Shown here piece after piece: positions 10,696-21,240 of a DNA stretch of 64,000 nucleotides. Below the pieces are notes generated by a model. The model was not told where the DNA came from and did no database searches. It saw only the letters and a list, made by a program, of their open reading frames with translations. Position 1 is the stretch's first letter. Every line of letters begins with the position of its first letter. This stretch comes from Artemia franciscana (Eukaryota; Arthropoda; Branchiopoda; Anostraca; Artemiidae): positions 36,572,827 through 36,636,826 of the forward strand of contig NC_088880.1 of NCBI RefSeq assembly GCF_032884065.1. Direction: 5' to 3'. A program made the position numbers and the translations under genes.

Positions 10696-11165
10696 TCATT
10701 TGAAAGCATTATTAACATGTCCATAATATTTAAAACTTCTACGACAAATAAATAATCTCTTTTCTAGTTCTTCTATTAGAAAACAGAGTTCTTCGATTCT
10801 ATTTGAATTCTCTATTTGAAAATAAACTTTAAAAATAATTCTGTGGATCCATTTCCTTAAATCTCCTTTTTTTTTATAATCAACACACAAATGACTACAA
10901 TTCACATAGTTAAAATTTTGGATTTGAGTAGAATGATAGGCAATTTGCATATTTGAAATCTTTAAGTAGTTGACGATTTCATTTCCTGATAGGATTCCAA
11001 AAGAATCATAAATTTCTACAAATGAGTACTTTGGATCATTGAAATAACAAATCCAATGCGTCCCAGGCGATCCCGTACAGTCATAAATGATTAAGTTACA
11101 TTCTTTTTTATTTATTTTAATTAGTAAGTTATCTCGAAAAAAAAACGCCTCAAAAATAAGGAATA
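10696..11165 (-). pseudogene. Polinton adenain-like cysteine protease, 5'-truncated
   Basis: On the minus strand one uninterrupted frame runs from about 11,160 to 10,696. It reads FFFRDNLLIKINKKECNLII, then GSPGTHWICYF, EIYDSFGILSGNEIVNYL and NYVNCSHLCVDY. The order GTHW, YDSFG and NCxHLC, with His at 11,056-11,058, Asp at 11,005-11,007 and Cys at 10,897-10,899, is that of the adenovirus-type maturation protease carried by Polintons. The N-terminus is cut off exactly where the 232-bp satellite begins (11,166). The C-terminal 50 residues are basic and unlike anything I recognise. It is in the opposite orientation to the Polinton at 50-56 kb and may come from another element. Confidence 0.78.
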
Positions 11166-11940
11166 TGACTTAATTCATTCAAAATATCAATATTTGCCAA
11201 CAATATCATATTACTTTTGATTCTTTCTGATGTTCCCTGTTTTTGGAAGTGAGCATTCTTGCAATTGTGAGCACAAAACTGAACCATTTAATAAGCATAT
11301 CTGAAAACCCTAAGAAATATCGTTCTATAGATTTATAAACCCTAAGAATTCCTTGAGAGAGAAGGAAAATCAAATTTTTCGCATTTTACTCTGAAAAAAG
11401 AATTCCTTCAATTGTAGTCTTATCAATAGAAGTTTTCTGCAAAAGTAAAATTTGTGGCAATTTCAAACATTGCCAAGAGGCCCTAAAAATGGTGTGGAAT
11501 GGAAACAAAAACTGAACCAAAAGAATTAGTATATCTCTATACCCCAAGAACTATGGTTCTATAGAATTATTAACCCTAAGAACTACTAAGTAACAAGGAA
11601 AACCAATTTTTTGCATTTTTTGAAAAAATAAAATACGGAAACTATTTGAATTAGCATATCTGAAAACCCTAAGAAATATAGTCCTATAGATTTATAAGCC
11701 CCAGGAATTCCTTGAGCAACAGGGAAAAATCAAGTTTCCGCATATTCCTCTGAAAAAAGAATTCCTTCATTTGAGGTCTTATTAATAGAAGTTTTCTTCG
11801 AAAATAAATTTGTGGCAATTTCAAACATTGCCAAGAGACCCTAAGACTGGTCTTGAATAGCCAGAAAAACTGAACCATTTGTGAACATATCTGGAAACCC
11901 TAAGAACTAAAGAACTGTTCAAATTCCTTCGAGATGGTTC
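11166..11940 (+). repeat. 232-bp satellite, block 1
   Basis: Units carry tgaaaaccctaagaactat, tagatttataaaccctaag, gaattccttgagcaacaagg and tttcaaacattgccaagagg. About three and a half units are present. This block is paired with 15,529-17,850, which holds the same sequence with a retrotransposon inserted into it. The short minus-strand open frame at 11,684-11,878 is a by-product of the satellite. Confidence 0.9.
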
Positions 11941-12420
11941 CATACTCGCCGAAAATTTACCCCCCCTTAAAATATCTTGCAGGCGATTCAGTATGAAAAA
12001 TTCTTCTTAGCATACTTTTATTAGAAAGACTTTAATACCTAATCGGTTTATCGATCACTCGGAAATTGCCCCTCCCGTAGATTTTTTCCGGAAATCAAAA
12101 CAGGCCAGACATAGGTTTATCGATCACTTGGAAATCCCCCCCCCCTGTAGAAATTTTCCAGAAATAAAAAAAAACTGGAAATAGCCTTCGGCCGATTCCC
12201 CTAGAACATCTCCACATGCAAAATTGAGTTGGCAAAGATAATGAAAGACGATTAACAAGAATTTCGTATAGGAATTCTGTCAAATTCCACCAGTGAAAAA
12301 TTTTCCCTGGAATTTCCCCCCTCACTCGTAATTTCTGTCACTAAACATGATCCTCCCTACATATATCCACCCAAAGCCCAAAGTCCCCTCCCCCCAAGAG
12401 AAATGCCTGTATACTTCCCA
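11941..12420. other. Unassigned, with a short 71-bp duplication
   Basis: ggtttatcgatcactyggaaatt and the following C-run recur at 12,041 and 12,112. Otherwise this is low-complexity AT-rich sequence with C-tracts. No gene is visible. Confidence 0.5.
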
Positions 12421-12800
12421 TTAACAAATACTATGCGTATACAATGGGTAAATTTCATAACTTACAGGCCTCTCCTCAAGAACTGTAGAGGGTAATTTGA
12501 CTTTTAAAGACATAGTTATTTGATTTTTCAAAGATACTGAACCGAATGGCAGTCTCAAAATTTTGATCAGATTATTTTGGGAAATAAATGGGCATGGGTG
12601 GAAGACCAGTTGCCCTCCAATCATTTTTGTCACTTAAAAAGGACTCTAGAACTTTTAGTTTCTTTTGATTGCGGCCTCTTCCCATCTTCTAGGACCATTA
12701 CTTCAATACGATCACCTATGGGAACAAAAACACAAGAAAACAAAAAACAAAAAGACAAAAAAGCCATCTGTGATCTGTCTTTTAGTGAAAAAAACAAAGA
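12421..12800 (+). repeat. Diverged fragment of the CTTTAGCG-element 3' module
   Basis: The order aacttacaggcctctcc, aagacatagttatttg, ttgccctccaatcattttt, actctagaacttttag and taggaccattacttcaatacg matches 36,070-36,390 and 59,400-59,700, with more differences than those copies have from each other. It ends just before the Helitron that starts at 12,814. Confidence 0.75.
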
Positions 12801-12819
12801 GATATATATATTACTAGCT

Positions 12820-12848
12820 GTTGGGGTGGCACTTCGCGGCACCCCAAC
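12820..12848 (-). other. Helitron 1 3' hairpin
   Basis: Nine-base perfect stem, GTTGGGGTG with CACCCCAAC, around a loop rich in C and G. It sits next to the terminal CTAG. Helitrons use such a hairpin as the signal that ends strand transfer. Confidence 0.85.
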
Positions 12849-12984
12849 ACCTAGTTGGTGGGGGCACCTCGCCCCCCCCCCCAAGCCCCCCCACGCGCGC
12901 AAGTCGTTACGCGCCATATTAGTTACGCGCCATTGTAGTTGTGTCCCTGTGTCCCACCTGTGAATATAGATAGATATATATATA

Positions 12985-13190
12985 TTTTTAACTACGTAAA
13001 ACTTACGAATGTACAACATTCTTGGCTGTCCCATTGTCTGTGCATATAAATAGATTGTCAGGTTTACCGACTCTTGAACATGCAACATATAATTGTCCAT
13101 GGGAAAAACAATCTGTATTCAGATCTATACCTCATTATTCTAATGATTGCCCTTGAGCTTTGTTGATGGTGATTGCTAATCGAACATTCC
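12985..13190 (-). pseudogene. Helitron helicase C-terminal remnant
   Basis: On the minus strand the frame reads [17 protein letters not shown] (about 13,190-13,140), a stop, then LNTDCFSHGQLYVACSRVGK with a frame change. The blocks TINKAQGQS and HGQLYVACSR are the last helicase motifs of the Pif1-like domain of Helitron Rep-helicases. All upstream domains, including the HUH nuclease, are absent. A closely similar remnant is at 33,830-34,030 inside Helitron 2. Confidence 0.8.
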
Positions 13191-13600
13191 CTGTGTCCCT
13201 GTCGTCATTTATATATCCCCCTGTGCCACCCGGCGCCCCCGTTGTTGTTGTTTCCCTGTGTCCCGGTGTCCCAGTCTGTAATTTCTCTTTGAGTGTCGCG
13301 GTCGTCATTTATATTCCCTGTGTCCCGGTGTCCCGGTCCTCATTTTTGTCCCGGTCGTCATTTGTGTTCCGGTGTCCCGGTCTGTAATTTCTCTTTGAGT
13401 GTCCTGGTCGTCATTTATATTCCCTGTGTCCCGGTCATCATTTGTGTCCCGGTGCTTTGTTGATCGTGATTGCTAATCGAACATTCCTTGTGTCCCGGTC
13501 GCTTTCTCTTTGAGTGTCCCGGTCGTCATTTATATTTCCTATGTCCCGGTGTCCCGGTCGTCATTTGTGTCCCGATGTCCCGTTGTGTAATTTCGTCAAT
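13190..13600 (-). repeat. GC-rich minisatellite in Helitron 1
   Basis: Words of the form tgtcccggtgtcccggtcgt followed by catttgtgt alternate irregularly over about 400 bp, with two repeats of the longer unit ctgtaatttctctttgagtg. The composition is sharply different from the AT-rich surroundings. Confidence 0.88.
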
Positions 13601-13815
13601 CAACAAACATGACGTCAGTCGACACACAAACATGACGTCACTCGACACACAGACAACTTATTTTTATATATATAGATGTCCCGGTGTCCCGGTCGTCATT
13701 TGTGTCCCGATGTCCTGGTGTGTAATTTCGTCAATCAACAAACATGACGTCAGTCGACACACAAACATGACGTCACTCGACACACACACAGACAACTTAT
13801 TTTTATAAATATAGA
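13561..13815 (-). repeat. Duplicated Helitron 5' terminus
   Basis: The block cgtcaatcaacaaacatgac, gtcagtcgacacac, caacttatttttatatatatag occurs twice, offset by 134 bp. Each copy ends, on the minus strand, in a TCTATAT start. The inner copy would also serve as a 5' end. Each unit holds two TGACGTCA-like palindromes. Confidence 0.85.
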
Positions 13816-14535
13816 TTATTTTCTTTTTGCATGAAAAAGACTATGTCAATAACAACGAACAGAAATTAATTTTAAAACTTTTTCCACAAAATTAATGTTT
13901 CAAAGACGAGGAAAGAACTCCATTAAACCAAAAATGAACTGAAATAAAATCAAATAATTTACCAAGCGTAAAACCACCACAAATTACCACCAATAAATAG
14001 ATGAAACCCAAAAGGAACAAAAATTACAAAAATAACTGAATCAACCTCAAAACAAGCGGAAATTAACATGAGTAGTGTTGACAACCCCCATCCATTCTCA
14101 AAACCAAAACATAATTTGGACTAAGTAACTATTCGGATTAACGACGTTTCTTGACTACTGGCTTCCCTGCGTCGGCCTTGCAGTGTGTTGCTGCGGTAGG
14201 GTTTGGTCTCTGGGTCCTCATAATTTGATACTGGAAAAGGATACATTTTAAATGTTTTGCCTTTTTCAGCTTTAATAGATAAAATATTATTGAGAATTTA
14301 ATGAATGAATATCAAAATATGTATATTAAACAGACAATGCACTTTAATTTTTTTTTATAAAGTGCAAATTATGTTCTTGTCTTGAGCCCTTACTGGGGAA
14401 TTTCAGCCTTACTCATGTTAATTTCTGTTTGTTTTGAGTTTGAATTGGTTTTTTTATTGTAATTTCTGTTCGTCTTTGGTTTCATTTGTTTATTGATGGT
14501 GATTTGTGGTAGTTCTACGCACTGAAGATTATTTG
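13816..14535. repeat. Inverted-arm (foldback-like) repeat, copy B
   Basis: The left arm (about 13,830-14,120) and the right arm (about 14,365-14,535) are approximate reverse complements. The left arm has ccaccacaaattaccaccaa and ggaaattaacatgagtagtg; the right arm is its mirror. A central block without symmetry (14,120-14,365) contains gacgtttcttgactactggc. Helitron 1 lies directly against the left end. Confidence 0.65.
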
Positions 14536-15528
14536 ATTTTATATCTGTTCATATTTGGTTTAATCTTATTGTCGGCACACTGAACGATTTTGTCACATAT
14601 TCTGTGCATGCACGTTGTCAAAAGAGCGCATCAGCAATATCCCAGAAATGGTCTAGGGTACTAAGTTGAAAATTTTTGAGCATGTTAGGGAGGATGTAGA
14701 GCTAGGCAAAATATGTATTCGACTACGACTGGTACTACTACTATTACTGCGACTATTTCTACTATAACTACTACTATTAAGACTACTACTAGTACTACTG
14801 AAGCTAAGGAATTTACTTTGAAACCTACAGGGAATGCTGAAGAGGATAGTGAACTATGATAAATGGAGTCATGATTATTGATGCTGTTTATTAAAGGGCA
14901 TAACAGCTATATCTCGGGAACAACTTAGAGTACTAGGTTGAAAATGTTAGTGCATGTTGAAGGGGACGTTGAACTGACCAAAAGGGATTGCATACATATG
15001 GTATTATAAAAATCTTATCTGATATTATCAAACATCTTGCACTACATTATCAAAATCTTGCCTGATATAAAGGGAATACTCTATTGTATTATCAAAACCT
15101 TATGTGGCATTACCACAATCATACAAATTCTAAACAAAATCTTGCATGGTATTATCAAAATTTTACCAGGCATTAACAAAATATTTCCTCGCACTATCAA
15201 AACGTATCTAATCTTGTCACAATATAAAGTCATCAAAAAAATGTCTTCAATTACCAAAATTTAGCATAGTACTATGAAAACGTGTCTGCTATTAACAAGA
15301 TTATCAAAATCCTGCCAAGTATTATCAAAATCCTGCCAAGTATTATCAAAATACTGTGTGATATAATCAAAATCCTGTCTGATATTGTCAAACATCTTGT
15401 CTTATATTATCAAATATCGACTGGTATAATGAGAGCTCTCTATGGTATTATTAAAACCCTAAATGATATTATGAACATCTTGCAAATTAATAACAAAATC
15501 TTGCATTGTATTATCAAAATATGACCTA
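14003..15528 (+). repeat. Segmental duplication, copy B (partner at 1-1,476)
   Basis: Nearly identical to the start of the window, in the same orientation, and ending at an abrupt junction. At 15,528 the 21-bp satellite stops in mid-unit and the sequence continues as a copy of 11,166 onward. It has one extra 21-bp unit (15,317-15,337 region) and a 24-bp insertion near 14,445 relative to copy A. Confidence 0.9.
15001..15528 (+). repeat. 21-bp satellite, forward block in copy B
   Basis: Same seven-codon periodicity as at 966-1,476. Two consecutive identical units, attatcaaaatcctgccaag plus t, show recent unit gain. The open frames at 15,037-15,264 and 15,282-15,524 follow from the period. Confidence 0.9.
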
Positions 15529-15857
15529 ATTCATTCAAAATATCAATATGTGTCAACAATATCATATGACTTTTGATTATTTCTGATGTTCCCTGTTATT
15601 GGAAGCGAGCATTCTTGCAATTGTGAGCACAAAACTGAACCATTTAATAAGCATATCTGAAAACCCTAAGAAATACCGTCCTATAGATTTATAAACCCTA
15701 AGAATTCCTTGAGAAAGAAGGAAAATCAATTTTTCGCATTTTCCTCTGAAAAAAGAATTCCTTCAATTGTAGTCTTATTAATAGAAGTTTTCTGCAAAAG
15801 TAAAATTTGTGGCAATTTCAAACATTGCCAAGAGGCCCTAAAAATGGTGTGGAATGG
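15529..15857 (+). repeat. 232-bp satellite, block 2
   Basis: Matches 11,166-11,503 almost exactly, then stops at ggaatgg (15,851-15,857), where a retrotransposon begins. The satellite resumes at 17,471. Confidence 0.9.
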
Positions 15858-17166
15858 TGAATCGAAGACCTATATCTATTCTTCCATTTTTCTCTAAGCT
15901 ATATGAGAAAGTTGTACATGCACAGTTAAGTTATTATATTGAAAAGAAAAAAATTCTAATGGAAAACCAATTTGGGTTCAGAAAAGGGCTATCTACAGAT
16001 ATGGCAGTTCTGAAATTGGTTGATTGGATTAATGATTCATTTGAAGCTGGTCTTATACCTGCAGCTGTGTTTTTGTATATGAGAAAAGCGTTCGATACGG
16101 TGGACCACTCAGGGCTTATTCAAGTTCTTGCCTCGATTGGGGTGTGGGTTCAAGCCTTGAGTGGTTTTCATCATATATACATGACCGGTATCAGATAGTA
16201 CAGAATGGATCATTTTTATCTTCAAAAAAGAAAATAGAGTGCGGGGTCCCACAAGGGTCAATCCTGGGACCCCTCCTTTTCATCATTTTTATTGATCGAA
16301 TGAAGCATTACCTGTTGGAGGCTAATGTCATCCTATTTGAAGATGACGCTTTGCTCTTTCTAGCTGCGCCTTGGCTTGATGTTTTGTATAATAAAATTCA
16401 TAATGCTGTCTCTGAATTTCTAAATTTTTCTCAACAAAATTTGTTAACCCTAAACTTTTCTAAAACTATTTTCATGATATTCTCAAGACTTTCGTCAAGT
16501 GTTGGCAATGATCAAATCATGGTTCGAAGAAATGTGATAAAAAGAGTAGCAACAACAAAATATTTGGGGTTTTTAATTGATGAAAACCTGTCGTGGAAAA
16601 ACCATTCAAATGCTATAGCTGAAAAATTAAGCAGAGGTCTTGGGGTGATGCGAAGAATTAAAAATCCAGTCCCAAAAAAGATTCTAAAAATGATTTATTT
16701 TTCTATTTTTTATCCGTATATTAGCTACGGATGCTCTATATGGGCAAGTAATTTTGTAACATGTTTCAAAAGGGTACAAAAACTTCAGAATAGAGCTGTA
16801 AAATTATTAACGGAATTTTATGATTCTGATAATGTTCCTGATCATGAGCATTTTAAAAAGAATAAGTTAATGGATGTATCTCAAATTCGTGATTACCAGG
16901 TTGCGATTTTCTCGTATAAATATTTGAATCACCTGCTCACCCCTGGTTTTGAAAATCTTTTTACTTGTAATAGAGACCATCATGATCATAATACAAGAAA
17001 AGCTGATAACTTAACTCATGAGTTTAGGAGTACTACTCGGGCATCTTTTGTGATTCGCCATTATGGTTCCCATGTTTGGAAAATTTTGCCCGAGGGCGTG
17101 AAAAATGCGCCTAGTCTTCTGGCTTTCAAGTCACGGGTAAAGAAGTTTCTTTTATCTCGTGAATAA
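15858..17166 (+). pseudogene. LINE reverse transcriptase and C-terminal region
   Basis: The first frame (to about 16,150) has NRRPISILPFFSKLYEKVV, ENQFGFRKGLSTDMAV and motif A as FLYMRKAFDTVDH. A frameshift near 16,146 leads into the second frame, with SSLEWFSSYIHDR, motif B as CGVPQGSILGPLLF, motif C as FEDD (16,336-16,347), TKYLGFLIDENLSWKNH and KILPEGVKNAPSLL, ending at 17,166. The first catalytic Asp of motif A is Tyr (16,076-16,078) and the usual YADD is FEDD. The frameshift and these two changes make the enzyme inactive. The family resembles CR1/Jockey-type LINEs; I cannot fix the clade by eye. Confidence 0.88.
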
Positions 17167-17470
17167 TTTTGATGTAAGCCCTGTTCCAGGTTGTCATTCT
17201 ATTCAAGGCATTTCCCTGATTTACTTGCTGTTAAGTTCTGTTAAAATTTTTTTTATCTGTCTTCTTCTTGTCTTTTTCCTCTTTCTCTTTTTCTCCTTTC
17301 TTCCTTCATCAGTTGAGTTTCTTTTGTTTTGAGCAGCGTGATATGAATGTGTTTTTAATTAGCTGAGGGTGATAACCTCGCTTGCCTTTACAAGCTTATT
17401 GCCTTTCTTGGCAGGCGAATGGCGAATAGTGTTTGTTTTCTTTTCTGAATAAATCTATACCTATACCTAT
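15858..17470 (+). mobile_element. 5'-truncated non-LTR retrotransposon in the satellite
   Basis: The boundaries come from comparison with the empty site at 11,503-11,540. The element starts in mid-domain at 15,858 and ends in aataaatctatacctatacc, a short tandem tail of ctatac. About 35 bp of satellite present in the empty site are missing. The insertion site already contained ctctatacc, which resembles the tail. Severe 5' truncation and a short-repeat 3' tail fit target-primed reverse transcription by a CR1/Jockey-type LINE. Confidence 0.85.
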
Positions 17471-20470
17471 ACCATACCCTAAGAACTATGGTTCTATAGA
17501 ATTATAAACCCTAAGAACTACTAAGTAACAAGGAAAATCAATTTTTTGCATTTTTTGAAAAAATAAAATACGAAAACTATTTGAATTAGCATATCTGAAA
17601 ACCCTAAGAAATATAGTCCTATAGATTTATAAGCCCCAGGAATTCCTTGAGCAACAGGGAAAAATCAAGTTTCCGCATATTCCTCTGAAAAAAGAATTCC
17701 TTCATTTGAGGTCTTATTAATAGAAGTTTTCTTCGAAAATAAATTTGTGGCAATTTCAAACATAGCCAAGAGGCCCTAAAAATGGTCTTGAATAGCCAGA
17801 AAAACTGAACCATTTGTCAGCATATCTGGAAACCCTAAGAACTAAAGTCCTATAGATTTATAAACCCTAAGAATACCTGAGCAACAAGGAAAATCAATTT
17901 TCCGCATTTTTTCGGAAAAAATAAATGCGGAAACTATTTGAATTAGCATATCTGAAAACCCTAAGAACTGTAATCTTTATGAATTATAAGCCCTAAGAAT
18001 TCCTTTAATAACAGGGAAAATCTATTTTCCGCATATTCATCTGAAAAAAGAATTCCTTCATTTGCGGTCTTATTAATGCAAGTTGTCTGGGAAAATAAAT
18101 TTGTTATAATTTCAAACATTGCCAAGATGCCCTAAAATGGTGCTGAACGGCCATAAAAAATGAAACATTTAATCAGTATGTCTGGAAACCCTCAGATCTA
18201 TAGTTCTATAAATTATAAACCCTAAGAGCTCCTTGAACAACAAGAAAAAAAAATCAGTTTTCTGCATTTTCCTTTGAAAAAAGAATTCCTTCAATTGTGG
18301 CCTTATTAATAGAAGTTTTCAACGAAAATAATTGTTTGCAATTTCTAACATTGCCGAGAGGCCCTAGAAAATAGAGTGGAATGGAAACAAAAACTGAACC
18401 GTTTCATTTAGTATATCTGAAAACTCTAGAACTATAGTCCTATAGAACTATAAACCCTAAGAATTCCTTGAGCAGCCAGGAAAATAAATTTTCAGTATTT
18501 TCCTCTGAAAAAAGAATTCCTTCAATAGTGGTCTTATTAATAGAAGTTTTCTGGGAAAATAAGTTTGTGGCAATTTCAAACATTGGCAAGAGGCCCTAGA
18601 AAATTGGTGTTGAATGGAAATAAAAACTGAACCATTTGAATTGGCATAACTGAAAACCCTAAGAACTATAGTCCTATAGAATTATAAACCACAGGTATTC
18701 CTTGAGCAACAAGGAAAATCAGATTTCCACTTTTTTGTCTGACAAAAGAATTCTAGCATTGCAAACATTGCCTAGAGGCCCTAGAAAATGGAGTGGAATG
18801 GAGACAAAAACTGAACTATTTGAATTAGCATATCTGAAAACCCTAATAACTATAGTCCTGCAGAATTATAAACCCTAAGAATTCCTTGAGCAAAAAGGAA
18901 AATAAATTTTCAGCATTTTCTCTGAAAAAAATTCCTTCAAATGTGGTTTATTTAGTTGATTTTTTTGCGAAATAAATTTGTGGCCATACCAAACATTACC
19001 AAGATCCCCTCAAAATGGTGTTGAATGGTCACAAAACTCAACTATTTAAATTGGCGTACCTGATAACCATAAGAACTATAGTCCTATAGAATTATAAACC
19101 CTGAGAATTCCTTGAGCAACAAGGAAAATCAATTTTCCGCATTTTCCCCCGAAAAAAATCATTCTTTCAATTGTGATTTTATTAGTAGAAGTTTCCTGCA
19201 AAAATAAATTTGTGGCAATTCCAAACATTGCCAAGAGGCCCTAGAAAATGGTATTGAATGGAAATAAAAATTGAACCATTTGAATTAGCATATCTGAAAA
19301 TCCTATGAACTAAAGTCCTATAGAATTATAAACCCTAAGAATTCCTTGAGCAACAAGGAAATTCAATTTTCCGAATTTCCCTCTGAAAAATGAATTCCTT
19401 CAATTGTGGTTTATTTAGTGGAAGCTCTCTGCGAAATAAATTTGTGGTAATTTCAAAAATTGCCAAGAAACTCTATAAATGGTGTTGAATGGAAAGACAA
19501 ACTGAACCATTTGAATTAGCATATCTGAAAACCCTAAGAACATTAGTGCTATAGAATTATAAACCCTAAGAATTCTTTGAGCAACAAGGAAAGTCAATTA
19601 TCTGCATTTTTCTTCTGAAAAAAGAATTCTTTCAATTGCGGTGTTACTAATAGAAGTTTCCTAGGAAACTAAATTTGTGGCAATTTCAAACATTGCCAAG
19701 AGGCTCTAGAAAATGCTGTTGAGTGGAAACCAAATTGAACCATTTGAATCGGAATATCTGAAAACCCTTATAACTAAAGTCCTACAGAATTATAAACCCT
19801 AAGATTTCCTTTAGCAACCAGGAAAATAATTTTCCCTATTTTCCTCTGAAACAAAAATTCCTTCATCTGTGGTCTTATTAGTAGAAGTTCTCTGCGAATA
19901 TTAATTTTTATCGATTTCAAACATTGCGAAGAGCCGCTAAAAATGGTGTTTAGTTGGCACAAAAAGAAGCCTTAGATTATAGTGTCGAACGGAAAAAAAA
20001 CTTAACCATTTGAATTGGCATATCTGAAAACCCTAAAACATATATTCCAATAGAATTGTAAACCCTAAGCATTCCTTGAGCAACAACGAAAATTAATTTT
20101 CCGCATTTGTCCGAAAAAAGAATTCCTTCAGTTGTGCTCTTGTTGATAGAAGTTTTTTGAGAAACTAAATTGTTGGCAGTTTCAAACATTACCAAGAGAC
20201 CCTAAAAATGGTCTTTAATAGAAACAAAAGCTGAACCATTTGAATGAACGTATCTGAAACCCTAAGAACTATAGTCCTACAGAATTATAAACCCTAAGGA
20301 TTCCTTGAGCAACAAGGTAAACCAGTTTTCCACATTTTCCTTTGAAAAAAGAATTCTTTCAATTGTGGTCTTATTTATAGAAGTTTTCTGCGAAAATAAG
20401 CTTGTGGCAATTTCAAACATTTCGAAGAAGCCCTAGAAAATGGGGTTGAGTGGAATTATAAAGCCTAAGA
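17471..20470 (+). repeat. 232-bp satellite, main array (about 13 units)
   Basis: The marker gaaccatttgaattagcatatctg recurs at about 17,575, 17,807, 17,935, 18,165, 18,398, 18,628, 18,812, 19,040, 19,273, 19,508, 19,737, 20,002 and 20,236. Most spacings are 228-235 bp, with shorter units of 128 and 184 and a longer one of 265. Within each unit aaccctaagaa occurs twice about 40 bp apart. Minus-strand open frames of 60-72 codons here are by-products. Confidence 0.92.
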
Positions 20471-21240
20471 ATTCTTTGGGCAACACGAAAAATCAATGTT
20501 TTACTTTTTCTGGTTTTACTAAGGATCTCTTTTGCCGGGTTGATAATGCTCGGGCAATTACTTGTTGTCTAGCAATTACTTATCAGTATATACAGAGGTA
20601 GACAATGGAGTATTTTGCAATATTTCTAATAGTCCGGACACTCTTTTCGTCTATCAGTGGTAGTGAAAAGTATCTAATTAAGATACTAAAAATGTTGAAG
20701 AGCCATCGCCTTATAGAATGTTTTGTTAATTATAAAAAAAAGGAGATAGAGAATTTTTTTTTAAATGAGCAATTCAACAGTTTTCTATGATGTTCCAGTG
20801 CCCCCTAGCATTGGAGGGAAAACAGGAAGACAAAAAGAGGACAAATCACATGCAAAAATGTGGCGTTGCTTGTTGTTCAAGCCAAGGGACTGTGACTTTC
20901 CTTTACAGGGTTTTTGGCCATAAAGGTTTCAACGGTTTATTTTTTCTTTCGATCCAACGCCCTTTGGATAGGGGACGGGGATTTCAAAACTGTTTTTCAA
21001 AATTTCCATGAAATTTGTTTTTGAAATAACTTTTTACCATTAATATTAATCGAAATACCAGCTATCAATCTCGATTCAGCTAGAAATGGAATTTTCTTTT
21101 GTTTCTTTAAAACGTGTTTTTTGTTTCTAGTTTTTATTACCATTAGCCATGGTTCTTTCTTTACTAGGTTGCAGCAATCACTGCAACCATGATCATGCTA
21201 GAAGTTGAAGATCAAACTTTCTTTTGTTCGGAACAACCAC
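20471..21240 (+). other. Unassigned, two short adjacent open frames
   Basis: Frames at 20,605-20,790 (61 codons) and 20,787-21,011 (74 codons) overlap by four bases, with no recognisable domain. The first contains lysine-rich segments (NYKKKEIENFFLNEQF) and the second a Cys pair (KCGVACCSSQGTV). No repeat partner was found in the window, so this may be unique host or element sequence. Confidence 0.3.

Larger units (their letters stand above)
12814..13815 (-). mobile_element. Short non-autonomous Helitron (Helitron 1)
   Basis: On the minus strand the element starts TCTATATTTATAAAAATAAG (13,815 downward) and ends in CTAG (12,817-12,814). A 9-bp stem, GTTGGGGTG/CACCCCAAC (12,820-12,848), lies two bases before the CTAG. 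Flanking bases are A before the 5' TC and T after the CTAG, the A/T target expected of Helitrons. It keeps only the last motifs of the Rep-helicase plus a GC-rich minisatellite, so it must be moved by a partner. The 5' terminus resembles that of Helitron 2 (33,505-35,610). Confidence 0.88.

Noticed and set aside
12577-13808. Frames of 75-156 codons across Helitron 1, including Pro/Cys/Val-rich peptides
   Set aside because: They are translations of the GC-rich minisatellite and the terminal hairpin. Only the short helicase block has recognisable motifs.
11684-20195. Minus-strand frames of 60-72 codons, such as MVQFFWLFKTSLRVSW
   Set aside because: They recur with each 232-bp satellite unit and have no independent signal.
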